Below, in pieces: positions 22,066-33,049 of a stretch of DNA of 64,000 nucleotides. Numbering within the stretch: position 1 is the stretch's first letter; every line of letters begins with the position of its first letter. Location of the stretch: contig CAXKWD010000009.1 in assembly GCA_964059195.1 (NCBI GenBank), positions 87,951,432 to 88,015,431 of the forward strand, in the 5' to 3' direction. The DNA is from Ectobius pallidus (Eukaryota; Arthropoda; Insecta; Blattodea; Ectobiidae). The notes beneath the pieces were generated by a model. The model was not told where the DNA came from, ran no database searches, and saw only the letters and a program-made list of their open reading frames with translations. The position numbers and the translations under genes are program-made.

Positions 22066-22614
22066 AAAAATGGCAAGTCGCAATTTCCTGTCTCATAAGA
22101 AACTAGCAAGTAGTGAGAAGGAGAGGAAGTGCCTTGTAAGTTCGCAACCAGAAGATCATTATGCAAGACGTGACAAAATATCTAAACAAGTTCCACAACT
22201 CCGGTATTTTAATAATATGACCTAAATTCAAGCAGCATGACATGACAGCAAACTAATAAAATGTGCTGATTGTTTTCCGTCCCCTTCGAATTAATAACAA
22301 CGCTTATGCTGTTTTAAGATTTAATATTCTAGTTTGTAGACATGAAGGAAGTGTCAACTAATTGCAAAGTACATTTGCTTTGTGAGTAAGGAGAGATAAG
22401 ATAATGCACAACAACAAATTGTACAGGAAATACTGTAACTGTACAGAAAACATAGATAATATAGCAAGTCATATGGCAATTTCAGGTAATTAAATTTCAT
22501 TAATTAAGCATTGTACTGTGATATTCGGTTTTTCTCCATATAAGTAACACAACGAAAACAGCTCGATCCTTGTATTTATTATCCAAAAGTTGAACTTTTT
22601 TTTTTACCCTAAAG
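22066..22614. other. Unassigned intergenic sequence
   Basis: AT-rich, no recognised feature. Confidence 0.4.
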
Positions 22615-23035
22615 TATATTAAGGATATAGTTATTTACAAACATAGACTATAATACATTTGTAAATACTAAAGCGTAATGCATTAATATTTACAGAGCAA
22701 CAACAATATAATGTAATAGTTACTTACAAACATAATTCACTTAATATATATGAATCCTTATAATGCATGAAACAACTAACAATAGAATATTACAAAACAT
22801 AAAATTCATTCATAAATACTAAAGCAATAAGCTACACTGCATTAATATTTATAGTGAACCAAATGGATAACAATGTTACAGTTAAATATAAACACATAGA
22901 CTAATATTCTAAGTAATATATGAATATTTATATGGTGTATGAATTAGCTAATAATATAAGGTTATGTTTATTTACAAACATATAATACATTTCTAAAACT
23001 AAAGCAATATATTACTATTTATAGTGCAAGTACAT
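22615..23035. repeat. Degenerate tandem repeat, three units of about 170-190 bp
   Basis: The block 'tacaaacata(g)a.tataatacatttgtaaatactaaag..attaatatttacag.gca' recurs at about 22632, 22790 (with 'cattcataaatactaaagca') and 22972 (with 'atttctaaaactaaagcaat'). Units have diverged substantially. No coding content. Confidence 0.6.
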
Positions 23036-23252
23036 AAAATGGCGAACTATACTAATAAGATTTAATTTAGAAATTGAAGATGATTTTATCTTTAGGAACA
23101 TTGTGTTTAAATGGGAGTTAAGGTATTTATATGATTTACGGTTTATCAATACATTTGTGAGTGGTTTAAAAAACGTACACTCTTACAGATTCTAACAGTA
23201 ATTCAAGTTCTTACCTCTTATTAAAAAATAACAGATAATCAAAACGTATTGA

Positions 23253-23372
23253 GTCATAGGAGAGAGGTTCCATCTGGCGCTGTGAATTGAACTCCGGCTT
23301 AGCTCAGTTGGTAGGTCCTGGGTTCAAGTCCCGGTGTCGGAGGAATTTTCTCCTATAATATTCTCATGACCT
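23253..23372 (+). mobile_element. tRNA-like SINE (family B), internally deleted
   Basis: 'ataggagagaggttccatct' leads into 'ggcgctgtgaattgaactc' and a tRNA head with box A ('tagctcagttgg', 23300-23311) and box B ('GGTTCAAGTCC', 23321-23331). The end is 'ggaggaattttctcctataa' plus 'tattctcatga'. The D-arm to anticodon segment seen in the copy at 31318-31480 is missing, so boxes A and B are only about 10 nt apart. That makes Pol III use unlikely. Confidence 0.7.
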
Positions 23373-23485
23373 AAAATGCCTAAAATGACTTAAAAATGCA
23401 GATATTGACCTAAAATTTTCCAAAAAATGACCTATCCCTTGAAAATGGCAAAATAAAGCAAAAAAATGCAAATTGCCCTTATTTA
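23373..23485. repeat. A-rich fragment resembling local MITE interior
   Basis: Contains 'gacctaaaatgcctaaaatg' and 'aaaaaatgacctatccctt', the same 'aaaatgacctaaaa' motif found in 19139-19597, 24663-25260 and, on the opposite strand, 55958-56659. It has no termini of its own. Confidence 0.4.
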
Positions 23486-23523
23486 ATCAAATATTTAATG
23501 ATACATACTTATATATATATATA

Positions 23524-23916
23524 TATGTCGGTCTAGAGGTAGCGTGCCCGCCTCTAGATCCGCAGGGCGCGGGATCAAACCCGGCCGCGGTCGATGGATT
23601 TTTCAGGACGTAAAAATCCTGGGCACGGAGTCCTCCGGGAGGGACTTTAAGCTGGGGGTCCCGTGTCGTAGATTTACGGCACGTAAAAGAATTCCAAGCC
23701 TAAATTAGAGCCTCTGGACAAAATTTCTCGGCACTTTCACGTCCAAGAAATACTTAGTTTCCAGAGGGGGGTTGCGAGGCGATGAGCTTACCACCTGTCC
23801 CTCTACCCTCTCTCGGAAAATAAGCATATAACAAAATTAGTATAGGTAATGAAACCTCCATTGGAGGCCCCTTCGCCCCACCTGGGGATCATAGGGTACC
23901 AGATACAGATACAGAT
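23524..23916 (+). mobile_element. tRNA-derived SINE (family C) with (ACAGAT)n tail
   Basis: The head carries a box A-like 'ggtctagaggtagcgtg' and box B GGGATCAAACC (23571-23581). The body contains 'gcacggagtcctccgggagg', 'gactttaagctgggggtccc' and 'gttgcgaggcgatgagctta'. The 3' end 'ggggatcatagggtacc' is followed by about three ACAGAT-type hexamers. It lies between TATATA runs, so a target duplication cannot be delimited. A worn relative lies at 34194-34390. Confidence 0.75.
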
Positions 23917-24662
23917 ATATATTCGAGCTACGGTTTAACCTTCATATAAAAAAATGTAAAATCATCAAATGCCTTGCCCTGATAATGATAATAATGTAGG
24001 CCTATGCCCTAATATATATAAAGCCATCAGAATGCTACTTGGCCTCTTGATTTTGTTTAACATAATTATACAGCTTCTGTAATATTCATGATACATACTT
24101 TCTTCCTGTTATTAACATTTTCTAATAACAGTCCACTGCAATAAATCTTCAAACTCTAATAGCGCCGAGCACGAAATACCATCAAGTTGAACTATTAACG
24201 ACAGTAAGCAGTTAGGATGTAATACATTTTACTGCCGGAAAACGAAGTCGGATGAGTGTTAATTATGCTGACAGGCAGAAACTAATATAATTTACATGAG
24301 TTGATGAATTTAATAGTAATTGGTAATTGTACTTTTTACGTATGCAAGCGTAATGAAGCTTAAAAGTCTAATTGCATATCCGGTCTTTTCATTACACATT
24401 ATCAATGATTCTTTTAAGTTTTCGAGATGTAAAGAATCGTTTAAAAAGTATTCGAATGATCAATCAAATGATTTAATGCTGCCGTCAAGAGAGGACGAGT
24501 TCTCGAGTAATCGCGCATTCGTATCACTTCGGTTAACTTCGTTAAAGCGGTACAAATTTTGCAGGCAAAGAAGACATAATAATATAACATATGAACGCAC
24601 GGCTATCATACGCACAGTAAAAATAACTCTACAGAAATCCAGTATATAACACTATTTTTTAC
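23917..24662. other. Unassigned intergenic sequence
   Basis: The 109-codon frame at 24320-24649 is not recognised and has no family hallmarks. Nothing else seen. Confidence 0.4.
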
Positions 24663-25260
24663 CAGGGCCCGGATTTTGATGACCCAAAAATACTTTAAAA
24701 ATGAGGTACAAAATGACTGGAAAAGTACAGAAAAATTACCCAAAAACTAATAAAAAAGACCTAAAAATTTGTATTAAAATGCTAGGTTCTTCGTCAGATT
24801 TGTGTCTATTCTACATTAATGTTTTTGATTATATAGGCTTGTAATTAGTTAATTGGCACATACGGTTAAATGAAAACAGCAAACACCCTCTTTCAGTATC
24901 CGAATTTAAATTATAACAAGATCTATTTAATTATGCTTATTTACAGTCCTCGCAATATTAAATGTAAGTAAATGCACAAATACTCTATATAATGCAATAA
25001 ACAACACAAAATGAAAAAAATAATTACTTTAAAATTTAAAAATTACCTACAAATATGAAATGTGGGAATAAAAGACCATATAATGGCCAAAAAATGACTT
25101 TGAATTCTAAAAATGACCTAAAAATAAAAATTTGGGGATAATGACCAAAAAAATCACTCTAAAAATTACCATTTTTATAATCTAGAAGTCATGATCATGA
25201 ATACCTGCGCTAGTGGGCAACGTCTACGATGTACCAGTTAACATCAAAATCCGGGCCCTG
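24663..25260. mobile_element. hAT-like MITE, same family as 55958-56659
   Basis: Its ends are perfect 19 bp inverted repeats: CAGGGCCCGGATTTTGATG on the left and CATCAAAATCCGGGCCCTG on the right. The interior has many 'aaaatgacctaaaaa' motifs. The 8 bp flanks (ttttttac and ataattac) agree at only five positions, so the target duplication has decayed. No transposase. The ends and interior motif match the element at 55958-56659 in opposite orientation. Confidence 0.7.
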
Positions 25261-25355
25261 ATAATTACAAATAAGAGGCCAAGTTCCTACTAGATGGTTA
25301 TATTATAATAAGTTAATTGCCTATTCTAAATACGCTTTTAAAACTTTACAAAAGA

Positions 25356-25470
25356 AGAATATTATAGGAGAAAAATTCCTCCGGCACCGGGACTTGAACC
25401 CAGGACCTTTGGCTATTCGCGCCAATGCTCAAGTCCCGGTGCCGGAGGAATTTTTCTCCTATAATATTCT
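25356..25470. mobile_element. SINE-B tRNA-like ends arranged as a 42 bp perfect inverted repeat
   Basis: 25356-25397 and 25429-25470 are exact inverse complements (42 of 42), separated by a 31 nt loop. Each arm is the 3' part of the SINE B tRNA-like head plus the 'gaggaatttttctcctataa' tail. The loop holds the complement of 'caaaggtcctggg' and 'gcgcgaatagcc', the anticodon-side segment. The right side continues into 'ctcatgtaatgtccaacaga', the flank also seen at 31475-31530. Confidence 0.8.
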
Positions 25471-25530
25471 CATGTAATGTCCAACAGAGACAATAATCTG
25501 TGGTTCATGAAAGCTTATATATCTATCTTT

Positions 25531-27615
25531 ACAAAAGAAACTTCCATATTTCAAACGTTGTTTAACTTGTCATACGCCTATACAGAACATATTCTCGTCA
25601 GATGTGAATATTTTTTGAGCTGTGAGGTATGGATAGTTGCAAAAATAAAAGAATAAATTCATTACCTATTCTTCCTTTATCTTCTTTTGTTGGGTGTGGT
25701 ATTCATCCTAAACAATGCAAAGAACAGGAGGAAGAAACCTAATCCTAGCAGAATGTGTTTAAATTTTGCAGAATTCACAATAGAGGTAAAATGTTTTCTT
25801 TTCTCTCCAAGGAAAGCACTTGGAAATTTTATTTAATCATTAATTCTCTACGCCCTTCGAGTTCAAAATCCCGCAGGATCCTGCTAATGGAAAAAGGAAC
25901 CAGAAAACAAGAAAACAAAAAGAGACTGGAGGAAGCGCCGTAGAGTCTTAACGTTTGGGCTGGGAATTGTCTGGATGGCTTGATGGAATCAGACACATTG
26001 TTATCTTGATGCAGTTTTCAGTGGTGGATTTCAAGTCATTTGATACCAGTCATGGCGGCTAGTGCATTACAATTGGAATATTGCGGCCGGAAATATAAGT
26101 TTTAATTTATTACAAGCTCATTATTGTAAATTCCATTATGAAGCTTTTACAGAATGCACATTATGCACTGCTACTATTCCTTTAAAAGTTTCAAACCAAT
26201 TAAGAAGTCCGTTTTTTATTAAGTAATCATTATTTTAAAAATATATTTTTATATATTTTCTCAATTAATATATTTCTTCGTAGGCCTATAAGCTTTGAAG
26301 AAGAAAAAAAAAAGTTTTCTTTTCTTTGCATTCATATCGCCGAAAACGTGTTTAAACTACGGCGAAGTCATGAAAAAATAAATACGAAAAGGGGTTCAAA
26401 TAGCAAAATACTCCAAACTCCACACCATAAAAATATTACTGCTAATACATTTGTAATATATATTTGTTTATAATATATACTGTAGATCCTAATAGAATGA
26501 AAATAAACACGTGGCCAAGAGGGTATTTGATCTACTGATTTGCATGGAATGGCCATATTGCTAAATTAAGAGGGTGCATAACAGATAGCTGTACTAAGAA
26601 AGTGCATAGCGAATCAAAAATAATTCCCGTTAACCCCTTTTTGCTTTCTCAGCGTAGGCAATGACTTCTCAGACGCACAACTTTTAAAACCCTAAACTTG
26701 AATAGCAATGTTTAGTTGTGTAACTCGGGAGCTGTAAGCAATCGAGAAAATTTCCGAGGATATAGAAGAACCATTTGAATATACGATGGTTCAGTTATAA
26801 ATTCGAGAAAGATAAACAGTAAAAATGCTGTCATGATTTTCCTTATAAATAGCATACTATGGCATAAATTAACTAGTTTATCTAGTTTTTATAGGGTAAT
26901 CAGACAATTGTTGTTGGCTACTATTATTGTTATTGTTACTGTTATTATTATTATTTACCTAGTTTCACTGATAACGGATGCTTTATAAGTCTTTTAAAGT
27001 GAGTATTGATCTACCGCAATAAGCATCTCCTTATCCTATGGGATCTCGATCTCATATGGCGGACAGCAGCGGATGCACAGGGAGGAAGACCGTATGAATG
27101 AAAGAAAAATAAAAGAAAAAAGGGGGAAAGAACAATAGAGATCAAGGAAACCATTTAATTCCGTATTCCCTTTGAGTCACGTAGGTCATTCATCACCATT
27201 TTGTTCAGACAGAAACAGCTATACTTTGCCACGATATTCCTCACTTTCATCTAACAAAGACCTATTTAGGATCATTCATATAGAAATAATTGGAACGCCC
27301 GCTACAAATTAACCTCCAACTGAGAGGTCAAAGCCTCCTCCACCTGTTAAATACAAGGGCTAATTTTAAAATTATCAGGGGACCTTGAGAACTTCCGTTC
27401 TTCGTCATACACTAAAGAAGTAAAAACTTCCATCCATTTCTCCGTTATTTCAGAAGCTTGTCCAAGGTAGTCTTTATACGTAATAATCTCATTAGACGTG
27501 TAATTGCAATAAGACCTAGGTCAATAGCTTACATCATGCAGACCTACAAGGAGATATGATTTTATGTCAGAGTAAAGTAATATTCGAATGTTCAAATCAC
27601 ATAACTCCAATATTG
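25531..27615. other. Unassigned intergenic sequence
   Basis: No gene recognised. Frames at 25755-25943 and 26368-26556 are short and unlike known families. Around 27000-27060 lies a slightly GC-richer patch without identifiable motifs. Confidence 0.4.
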
Positions 27616-27623
27616 TTTAAATC

Positions 27624-27957
27624 CATAGGCGTAACCAGGCCGACCATATGGGGAGGGTTATAACATCCGCGGGGTCTGGAGGGTAGGGAATACCCCCAAT
27701 GGAGAGGGGGGTCCGGGGGTCCTCCCCCGGAAAATTTTTAAAATTAAGATGCAAAATAACAAGTTTTAAGCTTCCGGGGGTTTTCCCCCGGAAAATTTTT
27801 AAAAATTAAGACGCAAAATAACGAGTTTTAAGGTTTCCACGCGTTATACTTGTATTAAGTAATTTATGGGCAGACTTAAAAAAATTATATAATTTTCCTT
27901 TTTTTAATCAATGGGGGGGTTCAAACCCCCCAAACCCCCCCCCTCGGTACGCCTATG
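27624..27957. mobile_element. hAT-type MITE with internal tandem duplication
   Basis: The ends CATAGGCGTA and TACGCCTATG are inverse complements. The 8 bp duplication TTTAAATC is perfect at 27616-27623 and 27958-27965. The interior holds two ~58 bp direct repeats beginning 'cccccggaaaatttttaaa' (about 27723 and 27783). A C/G-rich palindromic stretch lies near 27912-27945. There is no coding content in 334 bp. The 8 bp target suggests hAT; the terminus itself is unusual. Confidence 0.75.
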
Positions 27958-27987
27958 TTTAAATCAATAACCTTTCAGAACGTTATT

Positions 27988-28693
27988 GTTAAGGAGTTGG
28001 TGGGTAATATTTCGCCTTATACCCTCAAAATGAGATCGATAAACCAAGATCAGCAGTGGCCTCAGATATTTATTGTTAATATAGTATGAGCAATTCTGAG
28101 TTGTGAATCATATTAAAAAATACGTATGCTAAAAAATACACATATTTACATAATCAATAAAAAATACCTATTTACATTGTCATAGAATCAAGTATTTTAC
28201 AAATTCATTAAAATATCTATTTACATTCAAAACATACACTTTTTATCTTGTTGATGTGTGCTGCAATTACTAATAATAGTATTTAGTCATACATGTATGT
28301 AATCTGTTAAAAACAGAATTGCAGAATAGTAATTACTAATTACTAATTACTAATAATCGTATTTAGTCATACATGTATGTAACCTGTTAAAAACAGAATT
28401 GCAGAATAGTAATTGTAGCACACATCAACAAGATAAAAAGTGTATGTTTTGAATGTAAATAGATATTTTAATGAATTTGTAAAATACTTGATTTTATGAC
28501 AATGTAAATAGGTATTCTTTTATTGATTATGTAAATATGTGTATTTTTTAGCATATGTATTTTTTAATATGATTCACAACTCAGAATTGCTCATACTATA
28601 TTAACAATAAACATCTTAGGATACTGCTGATCTTGGTTTATCGATCTAATTTTTATGGGTATAAGGCGAAATATTATCCACCAACTCCTTAAC
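27988..28693. mobile_element. Foldback element with ~280 bp inverted arms
   Basis: Left arm 27988-28268 and right arm 28411-28693 are near-identical inverse complements, beginning GTTAAGGAGTTGGTGG and ending CCACCAACTCCTTAAC. Each arm contains shorter repeats of an 'aaaaaata..tatttacat' motif. The loop, 28269-28410, holds two ~63 bp direct copies of 'gtatttagtcatacatgtat' through 'acagaattgcagaatagtaa'. No coding frame is present. I could not delimit a target duplication. It starts 30 bp after the hAT MITE at 27624-27957. Confidence 0.8.
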
Positions 28694-29904
28694 TACTACA
28701 TCCCTCAAAGAGGAAAAATGAAATTTATTAATCCTACGTTATTGTTATTGTTGTTCATTGTTCTTTAAAGACGCTACTAACAATGTTACTCCAAAAGAAG
28801 CAGATTCTCACACAATATACAAACCAATGTTGGACTGAAAGGAAAGCAGTTAACGCAATGAATAGGTTACCCAACAATCTAATTCTGGTACCTTATTTTT
28901 TATTTTTTCATGCAATTGAAATTTTCTTCCTATATATTTTTTGTACACTTTAAATCTCTTTCAAATTTCTTTTTAATAAATTTATTACAAACTGAAGACA
29001 AACTACTGTATCTCACAAGATACATTAGACCTATGTATTTAAGTGATAATATCAAAAGTTCACTTGCTTTCAAAATCAACTATGGGCCTATATGGAGGGA
29101 CACAAAAGAATTGTTCGGTAAATACAAGAAACAAATATTATTGAAATTTAATTTATGTTAAATAAATGTGACTGGTTCACGGCTGACATTTTTTCAATGT
29201 GAGTTTTCAGTTTCCGTAATTTTTCAAGCCTTGCTGTTTTCTTTATTTATTTCTCAATTTCTTTCAAGCACATTTCCAAAGTTAAAAGAACTCCTTGCTT
29301 AATAATTACCATAAGATACTTTCAAATATATAGAATATAATATATTCTATATATATATATATATATCAATACAGAAATTGTTTTAAAAAATAGAGATTAA
29401 AAACTTTACATGAAAACCTATTTTTAAACAACTAAAATGTATGTAATTTAGAAATTGTTCATAAAATATTTTCAATATAAGTATTCGACAAAATTAGCTC
29501 GCATTTTGTATGATAATTTCTATGATAGCTTCGCCTTTACTGAGTAAAATTCATCAAAACCAAATGGAATTAAAGGAAATAGCAAGTTCGCAGGTGTTCT
29601 CTCTTAAAATCCCACCATTATTAGAGGATTTTATAGGTCTCTAATGTAATTATAAATGACAGATTGCCGATACCGCTTCAGTCAAGGATTCATCTAGTTG
29701 AACAGCGATAGTTCCATTTACAATATGACTATTTAATGAGCACGATGCAAATTAAGGGGAAGACGGTGAATATTCGGCTTAGGACGAAACATATTTTAAT
29801 TAAAGTGAAATTAAAAGTCAAATATGTTGAACGTTTCTATAATTTTGATGATAGGAGTGTGAAATGTAGGTATACATTCATGATTTCGCAAAATATTGTT
29901 TCTA
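28694..29904. other. Unassigned intergenic sequence
   Basis: No gene recognised. A (TA)n run at about 29349-29366. The 83-codon frame at 28910-29161 has no recognisable motif. Confidence 0.4.
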
Positions 29905-30045
29905 TTGTATTTTAGGAGAATATTGGTCTGACAACAGGATTCGAACCCGTGGCCTTCGGCTTTCTGTGCCGATGTTCTGCCAAATGAGCTAGCCACTGTT
30001 TGAAACACAGTGCCAGATGGAATTTCTCTCCTCTGTTACCCTTAT
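29905..30045 (-). mobile_element. tRNA-like SINE (family B)
   Basis: On the minus strand: 'gaggagagaaattccatctg', 'gcactgtgtttcaaa', then a tRNA head. The head has box A ('tagctcatttgg', complement at 29984-29995) and box B (GGTTCGAATCC, complement at 29938-29948). The anticodon arm region 'cacagaaagccgaaggc' lies between the boxes. The 3' end is 'caatattctcctaaa'. Boxes are spaced as in a tRNA, about 35 nt. The head resembles an elongator tRNA, but the 5' acceptor strand is missing, so it is a SINE rather than a tRNA gene. Confidence 0.65.
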
Positions 30046-31285
30046 TTGTCCATTTCAATTAAAGACATTTACGTCATATTTAGTATTGTGAAGCACACTG
30101 ATTTAGTGATATTGTAACAATACCATTGGGCTATCCATACGCATTATTAGGATGAAAGTTTCTACGAATATATTTCTGTGTATTTTTGTCATAAACAGTG
30201 TGCATAGATCAGATCTTTACCTACAAAAAATACAGTATAATAGTTATGGTGAACATAGAAAAGATTTAAGTAAAAACTGACAAAGAGCGATTACCATTTA
30301 CAGAATATACATCAGTCAGGCAATGCGTATAATTATGCTACATAATCTTATTCGTCAAGGGGTTAGATAAAAGATCGTACAAGAGACAATGCAGAAAATT
30401 TTATTTCATGTGGTAAATGTACTCTCTGATAAGTGAAGAGCCAAGGGAAAAGCGATTTTTATTTGTTTCTACTTTGTTTAAAATTTAAAACTCTTTAATT
30501 TAAAAATAAAACAAATTTTTCTGAGCTATTCACATATCTATCAGAGTAATATTGTCACTTGAAATAAAGCTGATGTCACTTGTACCACCTTTTTTCCTGA
30601 GCCCTTTATTTATGGACAAAAAGCTAGGTAGGTAGGAATATAGGTGTATCTGACAAAAATTAAGCTTCTATCTTAAAATCATAATGAGTTATTTTAAATT
30701 CTTCTTTTGTGAACATTTTGCTTATATGGAAAAAGATACTCTGAATATAAGCCCTTCAAGTAAGGGGAAACCTCATGGAAAACTACTGATAACTGCAGAA
30801 TCCTTTATTATAGGCAGACTGGATACCAATGTGAATACTCGTAATAAATACGAAAGCCCAGCGCGTGAAATGAACACGCCATGGGAACAATGTAAAACAA
30901 AACTGCATCGTTTGGGGGTGTGCAATTTCAGATGCACGCATACACACGCACTTGTGTAATGATGACGTCATGTGATATCACCCCTCATGATGAGTGCTCT
31001 CAGGGGTGTTTTACCCCTCGCACAACCCTTGTCTGGTATCGCCTAACTATAAAGTCACTTTATCTGGTGTGCATAGGGAAACTGTACGCTTTGATTCTCC
31101 AACACCAGTGAAGTGATACAACATGTCGTGTTTTTATTACGCCATCGCGATGGTTATCAGTTTGTATCATGCGAACATATATTTCTCATGTTTTAAGTAC
31201 AGTTCTTCATCTAATTTACATAAAACTGGAACTGGACACTGAATCCAAAGCCACCTAAAACCCATACTTAAACATCCGATACGAA
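30046..31285. other. Unassigned intergenic sequence; one CRE-like palindrome
   Basis: 'aaagacatttacgtcat' to 'tattgtgaagcacac' at 30061-30102 matches the two flanks of the LINE at 11085-12551 when joined, and looks like a related unoccupied site. TGACGTCA, the CREB/ATF palindrome, occurs at 30963-30970, but no gene is evident to go with it. The frame at 30684-30959 is not recognised. Confidence 0.4.
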
Positions 31286-31530
31286 ATGGATACAGACAAT
31301 TGTCTCAGTTGGACATTCCATGAGAATATTATAGGAGAAAAATTCCTCTGACACTGGGATTTGAACCCAGGACTTTTGGCTATCCATGCCACTGCTCTAC
31401 CAACTGAGTTAAGCAAGAGTTCACTTCACAGCACCAGATGGAACCTCTCTCCTATGGCTGTCATAATATTCTCATGTAATGTTCAACAGAGACAATCATA
31501 TGTAATGTTCAACAGAGACAATAATCTGTA
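31286..31530 (-). mobile_element. SINE-B tRNA-like unit inside ~40 bp inverted repeats
   Basis: The minus-strand tRNA head has box A ('taactcagttgg', complement at about 31401-31412), 'tagagcagtggc' and 'gatagccaaa'. Its box B is GGTTCAAATCC (complement at 31359-31369). The outer sequences are inverse complements: 'gtctcagttggacattccat' plus 'gagaatattat' on the left, and 'ataatattctcatg' plus 'taatgttcaacagagac' on the right. The right arm is followed by a second copy of 'tgtaatgttcaacagagaca' at 31500-31519. A tRNA-like core between inverted ends is atypical of a simple SINE. Confidence 0.65.
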
Positions 31531-31672
31531 GTTCATGAATGCACATATATCCATCTTGAATGTTAACCGTACAATAACAGTGGAAGCCCGGTCACAAAAA
31601 TTACTAATTAGTGAGCCCACTGCATATGACATACCTTGTCTGTCAGTGAGGTAGACCATTAAGGGTAATCAG

Positions 31673-32325
31673 TAGGGACCGGATTTTTAGGTTTTTAAAA
31701 AAACTGTTTTAGGTTTTCCATTAGGTGAAATAGTTTTTTTTAGGTTTTTTCTCCAAAATATCGTTTTCGGGTAGAATAATTGGTTTTATGAATTTAAATG
31801 TGCTACATAGGATTCAATACATAATACTTTTAAAGTTTAACTTAACAAAATTGACTTAAATTTGTGTAAACTTGCTTTAGGACAATATTATACAATTGAA
31901 GAAAGAAAGCATAAACAATCAAAAGAAGGAGTGAAAATAAGATTGCCTCATATTTCCTGGTTACAGTAAGGAATACGCCGGTACTCTTACACTTCCTCTC
32001 TTGATACTGTCCATCCTAGACGACAATGGGTTGAACGAAACGCTGTTGGTATTAATTCCAACCCGACAAAAATTATTGTCTCTCCGCAAAATGTCGATTC
32101 CTCAACTGACAAACAAAAAAGACAAAAAAGTAGCCTAAAATAGATATTTTAGGTTTTATATCCCGTTTAGGTATATTTAGGTTTTTATACCCCATTTAGG
32201 TATTTTTAGGTACCACAGAATTAATGTGGGTGAATCCTATGGACATGTTTCGAAAAAGTGTATGAGCGCTTTTTGTTTTGGAAGTAAGGAAAAAAATAGG
32301 TAAAAACCTAAGAATCCGGTCCCTA
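31673..32325. mobile_element. hAT-type MITE, 653 bp, perfect 8 bp target duplication
   Basis: The ends are TAGGGACCGGATTTTTAGG and, on the other strand, TAGGGACCGGATTCTTAGG, with only one mismatch across 24 bp. GTAATCAG is duplicated exactly at 31665-31672 and 32326-32333. The interior contains repeated 'aggtttt' and 'tttaggtat' motifs and no transposase frame. It inserted directly next to a SINE B 5' end, which resumes at 32334. Confidence 0.85.
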
Positions 32326-32333
32326 GTAATCAG

Positions 32334-32380
32334 TCCTAGGAGAGAAGTTCCATCTGGCGCTGTGAAGTGAACTTTGGCTA
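32334..32380 (+). mobile_element. SINE family B 5' fragment
   Basis: 'tcctaggagagaagttccat' and 'ctggcgctgtgaagtgaact' match the 5' segment of other family B copies. The sequence then diverges ('ttggctatgtatta') before the tRNA boxes. It may be the remainder of the site into which the hAT element at 31673 inserted. Confidence 0.6.
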
Positions 32381-33049
32381 TGTATTATAATAAACGTTCA
32401 AAGGTATTTTATTTCATTATCTAAATACTGTTTTCTTCAAAAATATTTGAGATAATCTAATTACATTGAGCATGCACATTGTATTTCTACGCTTTTGAGA
32501 GGCCACATGGAAAATTATGAAAATGATTTCATGACAGTACTAAAATTTAAAAACCATATCTTAAAGCCATGACAATGTACACTGGTCATACCAAATCGTG
32601 ATTGAAGAGAGATATTCATGGCAGTGAAAAAGTTTTAAAAATGGCATCCCTTGCACTTTAATGGCGAATGTCCCCCTTAAAGGAACACTTGCAAACACCA
32701 TTGTTTATGGAAAACAATAGAAATATACGGTACAGGTATATCGTATTAAAGTAGGAAAGAATACGGTGTGCAGGTTCTGAAAGTGTAGACTTGTCGAAAC
32801 CACAGCGACTTGTTTTACCATATAGCACACGTCACGTACAGGTGAAACAAAACCGCCCATGGGTTGAGGCTTGCTTGTTACGGGATTCCCTGAATCATCA
32901 TCTTCAAAACACTTCCTTACAACTCTCGAACTCGCGAAAAAAAAACTGATTTTTACATAACTGTGGTTCCTCAAATGTAAACGCACAAAATTGACATACA
33001 TGATAACACCTAGTGCTTTCTTTCTTTCTTTCTTAATCGTAGTTTTACC
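32381..33049. other. Unassigned intergenic sequence
   Basis: The 98-codon minus-strand frame at 32705-33001 is not recognised. Nothing else seen. Confidence 0.4.

Noticed and set aside
23296..23345. Possible genuine tRNA gene
   Set aside because: Boxes A and B are only about 10 nt apart, the anticodon arm is deleted and the flanks belong to SINE family B.
29930..30005. Possible functional tRNA gene on the minus strand
   Set aside because: The boxes are well spaced, but the acceptor strands do not pair and the unit carries the SINE B 5' and 3' flanks.
30963..30970. CRE palindrome TGACGTCA as a promoter element
   Set aside because: An 8 bp palindrome is expected by chance in 64 kb often enough, and no gene start is evident beside it.
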